Shown: piece by piece, positions 1-8,671 of the stretch
Layout of the letters: every line of letters begins with the position of its first letter
How positions within the stretch are numbered: the stretch's first letter is position 1
DNA from: Streptomyces cyaneus
GTDB taxonomy: Bacteria; Actinomycetota; Actinomycetes; Streptomycetales; Streptomycetaceae
Assembly: GCF_004028635.1 (NCBI RefSeq)
Contig: NZ_RQJW01000003.1
Span: 1,116,001 to 1,180,000, forward strand
Direction: 5' to 3'
Length of the DNA stretch: 64,000 bases
Made by a program: the position numbers and the translations under genes
The notes under the pieces: model-generated
Seen by the model: the letters and a program-made list of their open reading frames with translations, nothing else
What the model was told of the DNA's origin: nothing
Databases searched by the model: none

Positions 1-58
1 GGCGGCCCGCCGCCGACCGCAGTGAGTTCGGGCCCGTCCCCACCACCTGGAGGTACCC

Positions 59-529
59 GTGAACAGCGCCGACGGATGGGGGGACGACGTCTACCAGCCC
101 GACGCATCCGGTCAACGTGAGGACACGGGGCTGCTCGACGTGGAGGACACCCTGGAGAACGACGGCGTCGACGACCCCCTGGACCGGGGCTGGTCCCCTC
201 CGGAGCGGCCGTGGGCGGTGGAGCGCGCCGATGTGACGGCCGCCGAGCGTCAGCAGGGCGAGACGCTCGACCAGCGGCTCGCCGAGGAGCTGCCCGATGT
301 CGTCGCCCCCGACGGCGATGGCATCGGCGACGCCGAGGGCACCGACGGGGAGCTCCTCGACAACGAGGTCGGCGCCATGCGCTCCGGCCGCCTCGTAGCA
401 CCCGACGAGGGCGCCCACGAGGACGAGGAGAGCGCGCTCGTCGCGACGGACGTGGGTATCGACGGTGCGGCGGCGTCCGCCGAGGAGGCCGCCATGCACA
501 TCGTCGACGAGGACTCCCTGTCCGGCTGA
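59..529 (+). CDS. DUF5709 domain-containing protein
   Basis: A 156-residue, strongly acidic protein of unknown function. It lacks cysteines, membrane segments and a signal peptide, so it is probably a soluble cytoplasmic protein. The N-terminal half, with DVYQPDASGQREDTGLLD followed by a WSPPERPW segment, is what I recognise as the actinobacterial DUF5709 family. The GTG start sits just after a GGAGG ribosome site at about 50-54, and nothing upstream in the window competes. The ribosomal protein L31 gene follows about 105 bases downstream on the same strand, so co-transcription is possible. The family call is from memory of the motif. No function can be inferred. Confidence 0.8.
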   Translation: MNSADGWGDDVYQPDASGQREDTGLLDVEDTLENDGVDDPLDRGWSPPERPWAVERADVTAAERQQGETLDQRLAEELPDVVAPDGDGIGDAEGTDGELLDNEVGAMRSGRLVAPDEGAHEDEESALVATDVGIDGAAASAEEAAMHIVDEDSLSG

Positions 530-634
530 CCCGCACCCCCTGCACGGCTGGCCCCGCAGTCCCTGTGCCTCAGCCACCGCGCCCTCGGGCCCGCTCCGTC
601 GGCCCTTGCCAGTGCCGCCACACGAGGAGTTCGC

Positions 635-895
635 ATGCAGCAGGACAAGCACCCCGACTACCACCCGGTCGTCTTCCGCGACCGCTCCGCCGGTTACGCC
701 TTCCTGACCCGGTCCACCGCGACCAGCGAGCAGACCATCGACTGGGACGACGGCGAGACCTACCCGGTCGTCGACGTGGAGATCTCCTCGGAGAGCCATC
801 CCTTCCACACCGGCAAGGCCCGAACGCTGGACTCCGAGGGCCGCGTCGCCGCCTTCGAGCGGCGCTACGGCGGCGGAACAGGGCAGGGCGGCTGA
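635..895 (+). CDS. rpmE2: 50S ribosomal protein L31 type B
   Basis: Large-subunit ribosomal protein L31 of the zinc-independent type B (86 residues). The sequence has no cysteines, so the CxxC zinc site of type A L31 is absent. It has the family hallmarks: a [10 protein letters not shown]-terminus, [16 protein letters not shown] in the middle and [11 protein letters not shown] near residues 53-63. In this family the C- paralogue replaces zinc-bearing L31 when zinc is scarce and is normally under Zur control. I see no AT-rich Zur-type palindrome in the 105 bases upstream, so transcription may start further upstream. The start is set by the GAGGAG ribosome site eight bases before the ATG. The stop codon lies inside a tandem repeat array. 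Confidence 0.93.
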   Translation: MQQDKHPDYHPVVFRDRSAGYAFLTRSTATSEQTIDWDDGETYPVVDVEISSESHPFHTGKARTLDSEGRVAAFERRYGGGTGQGG

Positions 896-1013
896 GCCGC
901 GGGACGCGGCGGCTGAGCCGGGGGAGGCTGCGGCTGAGCCGGGGCACGCTGCGGCTGAGCCGGGGCACGCTGCGGCTGAGCCGGGGCACGCTGCGGCTGA
1001 CCCGGAGACCAGA
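888..1013 (+). repeat. Six-copy 21-bp tandem repeat containing the rpmE2 stop codon
   Basis: Copies of a unit beginning gcggctgag start at 888, 909, 930, 951, 972 and 993, exactly 21 bases apart. The inner units are near-identical (core gcggctgagccggggcacgct); the first two and the last diverge slightly. Because 21 is a multiple of three, every unit repeats an in-frame TGA, the first being the rpmE2 stop at 893-895. Each unit also contains a small self-complementary stretch (ggctgagcc). Confidence 0.9.
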
Positions 1014-1119
1014 CCTGAGATGCACGCTGCAAGACGGCTCGGTCCCGCGGGCGGATCACCGGGGCGGCGACCTGCCCGCCCTCTCCCACTCAGATGGCAC
1101 CGCGCCCGCCCCGTCCCGC

Positions 1120-1914
1120 TCAGATGACGTTGAGCGCCGCCGCGCAGCCCACCCCGCCGAGCACCATGAACACCGGCATCAGCACCTTGAGCTCGACCCA
1201 GCTGCCCGCCCGGAACCGCATCGCCTTGGGCGGTCCCACCGGGTACCAGCGCTTGCGCCCGACGGGTATCGGCCACAGGATCGGGCAGCCGGACACCGTC
1301 AGCGCGTCCCCGATGTCGTGCACCAGCGCGCCCAGCACGATCGGCAGCCCCAGCCACAGATACTCCTGGCCCGGCGCTGTGAACAGCCAGTCCGAGCCGT
1401 TGCCCGGCTTGTCCAGGACCCCGGCGATGATCCACGAGCTGGTCGCGGCCAGCAGCCACACCAGGACATCGGCGCTGGAGCCACGGGTCGCGCGCCACAG
1501 CAGCCCCTCGATGGCCAGCACCATGTGCGCGAACAGGATGGCCAGCACCGCCCAGCGGCCACCGGTGATCGCCAGGACCGAGGCGCCCCCGCCGATCAGG
1601 ACCGCCCACAGCCATGTGTGCGTGAGCGTGCGATGCCCACCGGAACGACGCGGGTCGCCCTGCTTCTTCGTGCCCTTGTAGACGGCGTAGGACAACTTGT
1701 CGACGATTTCGCACAGCCAGCGCGACAGCGGTCCGAACGCCCGCGAGATGGTGGCCGCCTTGTGATCGAGGTCCGGGGCGAGGGCCGCGCCGGCACAGAT
1801 CAGCGCGCCGGCCAGGAGGACGGGCCAGGGCATCCCGTGCCCGGCCGCGGCGGCGGCCGCTCCGACGCCGAGCCAGGCAGCGGCTCCCGACAGTGAGTGT
1901 GCTGGTCCCATCAT
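1120..1914 (-). CDS. Membrane-bound metal-dependent hydrolase (YdjM/DUF457 type)
   Basis: An integral membrane protein of the YdjM/DUF457 family, about 264 residues from the chosen start. The family is predicted to be a metal-dependent hydrolase, but its substrate is unknown. Visible marks are PDLDHK at about residues 47-52 and the histidine motif HRTLTHT at 94-100, followed by several hydrophobic helices. The tandem ATG at 1911/1914 (MMGPAHSLSG) fits the family N-terminus. Upstream in-frame codons read as low-complexity, non-conserved sequence, so a longer form is less likely. No LexA-type box is seen upstream, although the E. coli relative is LexA-regulated. The gene is divergent from the helicase gene. 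Confidence 0.8.
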   Translation of the reverse strand: MMGPAHSLSGAAAWLGVGAAAAAAGHGMPWPVLLAGALICAGAALAPDLDHKAATISRAFGPLSRWLCEIVDKLSYAVYKGTKKQGDPRRSGGHRTLTHTWLWAVLIGGGASVLAITGGRWAVLAILFAHMVLAIEGLLWRATRGSSADVLVWLLAATSSWIIAGVLDKPGNGSDWLFTAPGQEYLWLGLPIVLGALVHDIGDALTVSGCPILWPIPVGRKRWYPVGPPKAMRFRAGSWVELKVLMPVFMVLGGVGCAAALNVI

Positions 1915-2059
1915 CGCCGTTGCCCGCCCCATTCCTCGTGTGCCGCTGTCCAGTTGACCGGGTTCGCTGACTTGTCGTCGGCGACACAGCGTAGCGTTCG
2001 CGATCTTCGACCCTGCATCCGATTCCCCTGTGGAGCAGGAGGGCAGGCAAGATGGGTGG

Positions 2060-4573
2060 GTGACCCTCATCGATCAGCTGCCGCCGACCGCAGACCCCGA
2101 CGCCCTCTACGAAGCCTTCGAGTCGTGGGCCGAGGAGCGTGGTCTCACGCTCTACCCCCATCAGGAGGAGGCGCTGATCGAGGTCGTCTCCGGCGCGAAC
2201 GTGATCGTGTCGACGCCCACCGGATCCGGCAAGAGCATGATCGCCGCGGGCGCCCACTTCGCCGCGCTGGCCCGGGACGAGGTCACCTTCTACACCGCTC
2301 CGATCAAGGCGCTGGTCTCGGAGAAGTTCTTCGAGCTGTGCAAGATCTTCGGCACGGAGAACGTCGGCATGCTGACCGGCGACGCGTCCGTCAACGCCGA
2401 CGCGCCCGTGATCTGCTGCACCGCCGAGGTGCTCGCGTCGATCGCGCTGCGCGACGGCAAGCAGGCGGACGTCGGCCAGGTCGTCATGGACGAGTTCCAC
2501 TTCTACGCGGAGGGGGACCGTGGCTGGGCCTGGCAGATCCCGATCCTGGAGCTGCCGCAGGCGCAGTTCATCCTGATGTCGGCGACGCTCGGCGATGTCT
2601 CGATGTTCGAGAAGGACCTCACTCGGCGCACCGGCCGCCCGACGGCGGTGGTCCGCTCGGCGACCCGTCCCGTGCCGCTGTCCTACGAGTACAAGCTCAC
2701 CCCGATGACCGAGACTCTGACCGAGTTGCTGCAGACCAAGCAGGCGCCGGTCTACATCGTGCACTTCACGCAGGCGCAGGCCGTGGAGCGGGCGCAGGCG
2801 CTGATGAGTATCAACATGTGCTCGCGCGAGGAGAAGGACCAGATCGCCGAGCTGATCGGCAACTTCCGTTTCACCACCAAGTTCGGCCGCAACCTCTCGC
2901 GTTACGTGCGGCACGGCATCGGTGTGCATCACGCCGGCATGCTGCCGAAGTACCGCCGTCTGGTGGAGAAGCTCGCGCAGGCCGGTCTGCTGAAGGTCAT
3001 CTGCGGCACGGACACGCTGGGCGTGGGTGTCAACGTCCCCATCCGCACGGTGCTGTTCACGGCCCTGACCAAGTACGACGGCAGCCGCGTCCGCACGCTG
3101 CGCAACCGCGAGTTCCACCAGATCGCCGGCCGCGCCGGGCGCGCGGGATTCGACACGGCGGGTTTCGTCGTCGCCCAGGGGCCCGAGCACGTCATCGAGA
3201 ACGAGAAGGCGCTCGCCAAGGCCGGCGACGACCCGAAGAAGCGCCGCAAGGTCGTCCGTAAGAAGGCGCCCGAGGGCTTCGTCGGCTGGACGGAGAGCAC
3301 CTTCGACAAGCTCATCTCCTCCGAACCGGAGCCGCTGACCTCCCGCTTCCGGGTCACGCACACGATGCTGCTGTCGGTGATCGCCCGGCCTGGCAACGCC
3401 TTCGAGGCGATGCGGAACCTGCTGGAGGACAACCACGAGCCGCGCAAGCAGCAGCTGCGGCACATCCGGCGCGCGATCGCGATCTACCGTTCGCTGTTGG
3501 ACGGCGGCATCGTCGAGAAGCTCGACGAGCCGGACGCCTCCGGCCGCATCGTCCGCCTCACCGTCGACCTCCAGCAGGACTTCGCGCTGAACCAGCCGCT
3601 GTCCACCTTCGCCCTGGCCGCGTTCGAATTGCTGGACCCGGAGTCGCCGTCCTACGCCCTGGACATGGTGTCCGTCGTGGAGTCCACCCTGGACGACCCG
3701 CGGCAGATCCTCGTCGCCCAGCTGAACAAGGCGAAGGGTGAGGCCGTTGCCGCGATGAAGGCGGACGGCATCGAGTACGAGGAGCGCATGGAGCGCCTCC
3801 AGGACATCACCTACCCCAAGCCCTTGGAGGAGCTGCTCTTCCACGCGTACAACACGTACCGCAAGAGCCACCCCTGGGTCGGCGACCATCCGCTGTCGCC
3901 GAAGTCCGTGATCCGGGACATGTACGAGCGGGCGATGTCCTTCACGGAGTTGGTGTCCTTCTACGAGCTGGCCCGCACCGAGGGCATCGTGCTGCGCTAC
4001 CTCGCCAGCGCCTACAAGACCCTCGACCACAACATCCCGGACGACCTCAAGTCCGAGGATCTGCAGGATCTGATCGAGTGGCTCGGCGAGATGGTGCGCC
4101 AGGTCGACTCCAGCCTGCTGGACGAGTGGGAGCAGCTCGCCAACCCGGAGGAGATGACCGCCGAGGAGGCGCAGGAGAAGGCCGACGAGGTCAAGCCGGT
4201 CACCACCAACGCGCGCGCCTTCCGCGTCCTCGTGCGCAACGCGATGTTCCGTCGTGTCGAACTCGCCGCGCTCGACCAGGTGGAGGAGTTGGGCGAGATG
4301 GATGCCGAGGCCGGCTGGGACGCCGAGGCCTGGGGTGAGGCGATGGACAAGTACTGGGACGAGTACGAGGACCTCGGCACCGGTCCCAACGCCCGTGGCC
4401 CCAAGCTCCTGGTGATCGAGGAGGAACCGGCGAACCGCCTGTGGCGCGTCCGCCAGATCTTCGACGACCCGAACGGCGACCATGACTGGGGCATCAGCGC
4501 GGAGATCGACCTCGCCGCCTCCGACGCGGAGGGCCGCGCGGTGGTCCGCGTCACCGACGTAGGCCAGCTGTGA
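2060..4573 (+). CDS. Ski2-like DEAD/DEAH-box RNA helicase
   Basis: A superfamily 2 ATP-dependent helicase of the Ski2/Mtr4-like class, probably acting on RNA in the cytoplasm. From the GTG at 2060 it is 837 residues. Walker A STPTGSGKS is at about residues 51-59, the DExH motif DEFH at 144-147 and the motif III sequence MSATLGD near 174. Motif VI lies in QIAGRAGRAG near residue 355. The C-terminal half is the long accessory region of actinobacterial members. A GTG ten codons upstream (2030) is in frame, but the family N-terminus matches TLIDQLPP. A GGAGG site at 2037-2042 could serve the inner start with long spacing. The tesB gene begins 19 bases after the stop, suggesting an operon. Confidence 0.9.
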   Translation: MTLIDQLPPTADPDALYEAFESWAEERGLTLYPHQEEALIEVVSGANVIVSTPTGSGKSMIAAGAHFAALARDEVTFYTAPIKALVSEKFFELCKIFGTENVGMLTGDASVNADAPVICCTAEVLASIALRDGKQADVGQVVMDEFHFYAEGDRGWAWQIPILELPQAQFILMSATLGDVSMFEKDLTRRTGRPTAVVRSATRPVPLSYEYKLTPMTETLTELLQTKQAPVYIVHFTQAQAVERAQALMSINMCSREEKDQIAELIGNFRFTTKFGRNLSRYVRHGIGVHHAGMLPKYRRLVEKLAQAGLLKVICGTDTLGVGVNVPIRTVLFTALTKYDGSRVRTLRNREFHQIAGRAGRAGFDTAGFVVAQGPEHVIENEKALAKAGDDPKKRRKVVRKKAPEGFVGWTESTFDKLISSEPEPLTSRFRVTHTMLLSVIARPGNAFEAMRNLLEDNHEPRKQQLRHIRRAIAIYRSLLDGGIVEKLDEPDASGRIVRLTVDLQQDFALNQPLSTFALAAFELLDPESPSYALDMVSVVESTLDDPRQILVAQLNKAKGEAVAAMKADGIEYEERMERLQDITYPKPLEELLFHAYNTYRKSHPWVGDHPLSPKSVIRDMYERAMSFTELVSFYELARTEGIVLRYLASAYKTLDHNIPDDLKSEDLQDLIEWLGEMVRQVDSSLLDEWEQLANPEEMTAEEAQEKADEVKPVTTNARAFRVLVRNAMFRRVELAALDQVEELGEMDAEAGWDAEAWGEAMDKYWDEYEDLGTGPNARGPKLLVIEEEPANRLWRVRQIFDDPNGDHDWGISAEIDLAASDAEGRAVVRVTDVGQL

Positions 4574-4592
4574 GCACAGGAGAATCCCACCC

Positions 4593-5462
4593 ATGACGAC
4601 GAACCCGGCCGAGAGGCTCGTCGACCTGCTCGACCTGGAGCAGATCGAGGTCAACATCTTCCGCGGCCGCAGCCCGCAGGAGTCCCTGCAGCGGGTCTTC
4701 GGCGGGCAGGTGGCCGGGCAGGCCCTGGTAGCCGCCGCGCGCACCACGGACGGCGACCGTCCGGTGCACTCGCTGCACGCGTACTTCCTGCGTCCGGGCA
4801 GGCCTGGCGTGCCGATCGTGTACCAGGTCGAACGGGTGCGGGACGGCAGGTCGTTCACGACCCGCCGGGTCACCGCCGTGCAGCAGGGCCGCACGATTTT
4901 CAATCTCACCGCCTCCTTTCATCAGCCTGAGCAAGGGAGCTTCGAGCACCAGCTGCCGCCGGCCCGCAAGGTGCCGGATCCGGGGTCGCTGCCGACGGTC
5001 ACCGACGAGATCCGGGAGCATCTGGGCGCGCTGCCCGAGCAGTTGGAGCGGATGGCGCGCCGTCAGCCCTTCGACATCCGCTATGTGGACCGGCTGCGCT
5101 GGACCGCCGAGGAGGTCAAGGACGGCGAGCCGCGCAGTGCCGTGTGGATGCGCGCGGTCGGGCCGCTCGGCGACGATCCGGTCGTGCACACCTGTGCGCT
5201 GACCTACGCCAGTGACATGACGCTCCTGGACGCCGTCCGCATCCCGGTCGAACCCCTGTGGGGCCCGCGGAGTTTCGACATCGCGTCGCTGGACCACGCC
5301 ATGTGGTTCCATCGGCCCTTCCGCGCGGACGAGTGGTTCCTGTACGACCAGGAGTCACCGATCGCGACCGGTGGACGGGGCCTCGCCCGGGGCCGGATCT
5401 ACGACCTGGAAGGGCGCCTGTTGGTGTCCGTCGTCCAGGAGGGTCTGTTCAGAGCGCTGTAG
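4593..5462 (+). CDS. tesB: Acyl-CoA thioesterase II
   Basis: TesB-type double-hotdog acyl-CoA thioesterase (289 residues), which hydrolyses medium- and long-chain acyl-CoA to free acid and CoA in the cytoplasm. The first hotdog is marked by VFGGQVAGQALVAA at about residues 36-49 and HSLHAYFLRPG at about 60-70. The second contains ASDMTLLD near residue 210 and SLDHAMWFHRPFR near 230, a TesB signature. The length is typical. The AGGAG ribosome site precedes the ATG. It lies 19 bases after the helicase and probably shares its transcript. Its 3' end overlaps the convergent DUF6397 gene by 14 bases. Confidence 0.93.
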   Translation: MTTNPAERLVDLLDLEQIEVNIFRGRSPQESLQRVFGGQVAGQALVAAARTTDGDRPVHSLHAYFLRPGRPGVPIVYQVERVRDGRSFTTRRVTAVQQGRTIFNLTASFHQPEQGSFEHQLPPARKVPDPGSLPTVTDEIREHLGALPEQLERMARRQPFDIRYVDRLRWTAEEVKDGEPRSAVWMRAVGPLGDDPVVHTCALTYASDMTLLDAVRIPVEPLWGPRSFDIASLDHAMWFHRPFRADEWFLYDQESPIATGGRGLARGRIYDLEGRLLVSVVQEGLFRAL

Positions 5463-6354
5463 CCCGCGGGTTTCTGCGACGCAGCCGGCTCAGTAGGCCG
5501 CGTGGCGGTTCCGGCTCTTGCGGCCGGGGCGATCCGATGTGCACCGGATGTGCCGGGGCCCGCGTCGCCGTCGGACGCGGGGCCGGCCGCCTCTGTCGTG
5601 CCGCTTCCAGTACTGCCGTCAGGTCGGCCCGCAACAGGCCGATCTCGTCCGGGTCGTCCGCCGTCATGATCCTCTCGGCGAGGTGCGCGGCGGGTGAACC
5701 CGGTGCGCCGGATGCCGGCGGTCCTGGCCGGAAGCGGTTCAGATGGGAGCGCTCATAAGGGTCGGGGACGATTTCCGCGATCTGGACGGGGTCGAGGAAG
5801 GCGGCCAGCGCGCCGGCACTCTCCCACGGGTCGTCGGCCAGTCGCAGCAGGAATCCCCGATGACGTCCACGCCAGTTGCGCGCCCGCAGATCCACGCCCG
5901 CATCCAGCATGCCGCGCAGCGCTTCGGGCATACGTCGGTCGTTCAGCAGCGGGGCGTTGTTCTCGTCGGCGGCGAACTGCTCCAGTTCCTCGGCCAGATA
6001 CAGCCAGACCACGGCTCGATAGCGATTGAGGTACCACTTCACCGGCACGACCAGCCCCAGGCGTGCCAGGCGCGTGAACCTGCCGACGGACACGTCCATG
6101 ACGCCCGCGCCCTCTGTCGTACCCACCACCTTCACGCGGTCCTGCAGCGAGTCGGGGAACCCGGCCCCCGAACGCAGCCGGTCGATCTCCGAGCACGGGA
6201 CGCGTCGGCCCCCGCCTCCCTCGTCCGGCACGGTCCGGATGAGTCCGAGGTGAACGGCGAGGTCCAGCTCGCCTCGCTTCAGCCCCAGTTCGCGGGCCGC
6301 GCGACTCGGCGTATACGAGAGGTGGTGCGGTTTCGTGGCGGTGTCGCCTGACAT
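5449..6354 (-). CDS. DUF6397 family protein
   Basis: A 301-residue protein of a Streptomyces-restricted family I recognise as DUF6397; its function is unknown. The N-terminus (YTPSRAARELGLKRGELDLAVHLG) looks like a helix-turn-helix of the excisionase/MerR-like kind, followed by a second similar segment (SVGRFTRLARLGLVVPVKWY), so DNA binding is possible but unproven. The C-terminal 60 residues are Pro/Arg-rich and end in a basic cluster. There is no signal peptide or membrane segment. The start follows a GGGGGAG ribosome site. It converges on tesB with a short 3' overlap. The 125-base upstream gap contains a TTATCCACA-like sequence near 6442-6450. Confidence 0.75.
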   Translation of the reverse strand: MSGDTATKPHHLSYTPSRAARELGLKRGELDLAVHLGLIRTVPDEGGGGRRVPCSEIDRLRSGAGFPDSLQDRVKVVGTTEGAGVMDVSVGRFTRLARLGLVVPVKWYLNRYRAVVWLYLAEELEQFAADENNAPLLNDRRMPEALRGMLDAGVDLRARNWRGRHRGFLLRLADDPWESAGALAAFLDPVQIAEIVPDPYERSHLNRFRPGPPASGAPGSPAAHLAERIMTADDPDEIGLLRADLTAVLEAARQRRPAPRPTATRAPAHPVHIGSPRPQEPEPPRGLLSRLRRRNPRATAL

Positions 6355-6480
6355 GGTCGGTCTCCCCCGTGGAGTCAGTGGCTCACGCTCTGTGCGCTCG
6401 CCGTGACAAAAACCGTAGCCGGTCGGGCGGATCTCGTGGCGAGCCTGTGGATAACTCCACGGGGGCGATGAATCAGCAGG

Positions 6481-6894
6481 TCAGACGTCTGTGATCGGTG
6501 CCCGTTCGGGCTGTCGGGCGTCCACGTCGAGGTGCTCGCCGACCCGGTTGACGAGCAGGGTCATCTCGTAGGCGATCTGGCCGATGTCCGCCTCCGCGCC
6601 GCTGAGCACGCAGAGACAGCTGCCGGTGCCCGCCGCGGTGACGAACAGCACGGCGTCGTCGAACTCGACCATCGTCTGGCGCACTCTGCCCGCGCCGAAG
6701 TGCCGTCCCGAGCCCTTGGCGAGGCTGTGCAGTCCGGACGAGACGGCGGCGAGGTGCTCGGCGTCCTCCCGCCGCAGTCCCGTGCTCGCACCTGTCACCA
6801 GACCGTCGTTGGACAGCACCAGCGCGTGCCGCACATGATCGACGCGCTCCGTCAGGTCGTCCAGCAACCAGCCAAGTCCCTGGTTCTGCGCCAT
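6481..6894 (-). CDS. Orphan roadblock/LC7 protein (CvnB paralogue)
   Basis: A 137-residue roadblock/LC7 domain protein, the type encoded as the second gene of Streptomyces conservons. There it is thought to act with a sensor kinase-like CvnA and a Ras-like GTPase CvnD at the membrane. It is very similar over its length to CvnB encoded at 8672-9109: both share LSNDGL, GASTGLRREDAEHLAAV and SLAKGxGRHFGAG. It stands alone, with no CvnA, C or D beside it. The ATG at 6894 (MAQNQGLGWLLDDL) was chosen because it starts the conserved domain; the longer reading frame overlaps the divergent gene. It is divergent from the PPOX oxidoreductase gene. Confidence 0.88.
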   Translation of the reverse strand: MAQNQGLGWLLDDLTERVDHVRHALVLSNDGLVTGASTGLRREDAEHLAAVSSGLHSLAKGSGRHFGAGRVRQTMVEFDDAVLFVTAAGTGSCLCVLSGAEADIGQIAYEMTLLVNRVGEHLDVDARQPERAPITDV

Positions 6895-6990
6895 GTTCCG
6901 GTCTCCCCGTGTAGATGTCTCCCCCTGCACCGGAGGAACTCTTCGCCACCCTTCCCGACGATCCGGCCCGCGGGCAAGGAGGATGGGGGC

Positions 6991-7419
6991 ATGGCGCAGA
7001 AGATGACCGATGAGGAATGGCGGGCGTTCGTCTCGCAGGGCACACGCACCGGAAAGTTGTCGACCGTGCGAGCGGACGGGAGTCCGCATGTGACGCCGAT
7101 CTGGTTCGTGCTGGACGGCAACGAGGTGGTGTTCAACACCGGCAAGTCGAGTGTGAAGGGCCGCAATCTGGTCCGTGACGGCCGGGTGGCGCTGTGCGTG
7201 GACGTCGACCGGCCGCCGTACGACTTCGTGGTGCTTCAGGGCATCGCCAGGATCTCGGAGGATCTCGAGGAGTTGAGGCACTGGGCCGGTCGCATCGGGG
7301 CGCGGTACATGGGCGAGGAACGCGCGGAGGAGTTCGGGGCCCGCAACGGTGTCCCGGGTGAACTCCTGGTCCGCGTCACAATCGAGAAGGTACTTGCGGA
7401 GAAGAGTGTCGCGGACTGA
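6991..7419 (+). CDS. PPOX-class F420-dependent oxidoreductase
   Basis: A small split beta-barrel flavin/F420-binding protein (142 residues) of the pyridoxamine 5'-phosphate oxidase-like superfamily. Such actinobacterial proteins reduce varied substrates with F420H2. The substrate here cannot be told. Seen in the sequence: GTRTGKLSTVRADGSPHVTPIWFV at about residues 16-39 (the typical first strands) and GKSSVKGRNLVRDGRVALCVD near 53-73. The ATG at 6991 has an excellent AAGGAGG site at 6977-6983. It is divergent from the orphan roadblock gene and convergent with cvnD. Confidence 0.9.
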   Translation: MAQKMTDEEWRAFVSQGTRTGKLSTVRADGSPHVTPIWFVLDGNEVVFNTGKSSVKGRNLVRDGRVALCVDVDRPPYDFVVLQGIARISEDLEELRHWAGRIGARYMGEERAEEFGARNGVPGELLVRVTIEKVLAEKSVAD

Positions 7420-7510
7420 GAGCGGTCCGAGGGCCGGTCCGGGCCAGGGGTCGACCGCGGCTGAAAACCGGTCGGCCCACGGGGGGGGCAGTCGGCCTGC
7501 GCAGAAGCAG

Positions 7511-8116
7511 TCAGCCCACGGAGTCGAGCAGCCGGGCGGTGTGCATCCGTCCTGCGTACTCGACGAGTCGGATCAGCACCTCCTTTCCCGAGTCGCGGTC
7601 CCGGGCGTCGCAGAGCACCACAGGTGTGCCCCGGTCCAGGTCGAGGGCGCGAGAGACGTCGTGGGCGCCGTACGTCCGGGCGCCCGCGAAGCAGTTGACG
7701 GCCACGACGAACGGGATGTGCCGGTGCTCGAAGTAGTCCACCGCGGGGAAGCAGTCCTCCAGGCGCCGGGTGTCCGCGAGGACCACCGCACCCAGGGCGC
7801 CCTGTGACAGCTCGTCCCACAGGAACCAGAAGCGGTCCTGACCTGGGGTGCCGAAGAGGTAGAGGGACAGGCCGGACCGGATGGTGATGCGTCCGAAGTC
7901 CATGGCGACGGTCGTGGTGACCTTGTGGTCCACGCCGTCGGTGTCGTCCACCAACTGCCCGGCTTCGCTGAGCAGTTCCTCGGTGCGCAGCGGCCGGATC
8001 TCACTGACCGCGCCCACCATGGTGGTCTTGCCCACGCCGAATCCGCCGGCGACAAGGATCTTCAGCGCCAGGGCGGCCGTCTCGCCGTCGGAGGCGTCGG
8101 AGTGCTCGGAGACCAT
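7511..8116 (-). CDS. cvnD: Conservon Ras-like GTP/ATP-binding protein CvnD
   Basis: The GTPase component of the conservon (201 residues). The P-loop GGFGVGKTT is at residues 24-32; FGTPGQDRF (the DxxG-like switch II region) and VAVNCF (in place of NKxD) follow, as in other CvnD proteins. It probably cycles nucleotide in response to the CvnA/CvnB sensor at the membrane. It is the last gene of cvnA-B-C-D. The cvnC-cvnD gap is 119 bases, whereas the other conservon genes overlap or nearly touch. A GAGAGAAG ribosome site precedes the ATG. It converges on the PPOX gene. Confidence 0.9.
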   Translation of the reverse strand: MVSEHSDASDGETAALALKILVAGGFGVGKTTMVGAVSEIRPLRTEELLSEAGQLVDDTDGVDHKVTTTVAMDFGRITIRSGLSLYLFGTPGQDRFWFLWDELSQGALGAVVLADTRRLEDCFPAVDYFEHRHIPFVVAVNCFAGARTYGAHDVSRALDLDRGTPVVLCDARDRDSGKEVLIRLVEYAGRMHTARLLDSVG

Positions 8117-8235
8117 CGATCACTTCTCTCGGGAGTGCCGGCATCGGTCGACGTCACTGTGCGAAGTCAGCATCATGACAACTGCGGCTGCCCTTCGTGG
8201 GATTGGACCGCTTTTGGCTGGTTCTGGCATGTCAT

Positions 8236-8649
8236 CTACAGGGCCCGCAATCCTTCGATCACGTCGCGAAGGATCCGTTCGTCCGGAAGCTGTGCGGGCG
8301 GTACCGGACGGCTGACGGTGACGCAGCCCATTTCCAGTAGGTCGCCGAGGAGCACCCTGACGACCCCCACGGGTAGATCTGCGCCCGCGGCGAGTTCCGC
8401 GACCGACTGCGTCTCCGGTCGGCACAACTCGATGAGGGCCCGGTGTTCCGGCCCGAGCGCGGTGTCGTCGTCGGTTCCGGGCGCGGCGGCGTCCAGTGTG
8501 ACGAGTGCGATCAGGTCGAAGCGCACCCCGGTGGGGCCGGGGTCGGTGCGTCCGCCCGTCATGGCGTACGGGCGGACGAGGGGCCCGGCCTCGTTGTCGT
8601 ACCACTGGCTGCCCTGCTCGCGCGGGGCGCCCGTCATGTCGTCGGTCAT
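8236..8649 (-). CDS. cvnC: Conservon DUF742 protein CvnC
   Basis: DUF742 protein (137 residues), the third conservon component. The core has LVRPYAMTGGRT at about residues 24-35, ETQSVAELAAGADLPVGVVRVLLGDLLEMG at about 79-108, which is a winged-helix-like segment, and the typical end DERILRDVIEGLRAL. The role in the signalling complex is not known precisely. It starts 22 bases after cvnB ends, with a GGAAGGG ribosome site, so it is in the same operon. Confidence 0.9.
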   Translation of the reverse strand: MTDDMTGAPREQGSQWYDNEAGPLVRPYAMTGGRTDPGPTGVRFDLIALVTLDAAAPGTDDDTALGPEHRALIELCRPETQSVAELAAGADLPVGVVRVLLGDLLEMGCVTVSRPVPPAQLPDERILRDVIEGLRAL

Positions 8650-8671
8650 GCGCGCGGACCGCCCTTCCGGC

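Noticed and set aside
211..1896. A 561-codon plus-strand frame across the L31 gene and the membrane hydrolase
   Set aside because: It crosses clear genes on both strands and is almost all Arg, Pro and Gly; its repeats are translations of the 21-bp array in another frame.
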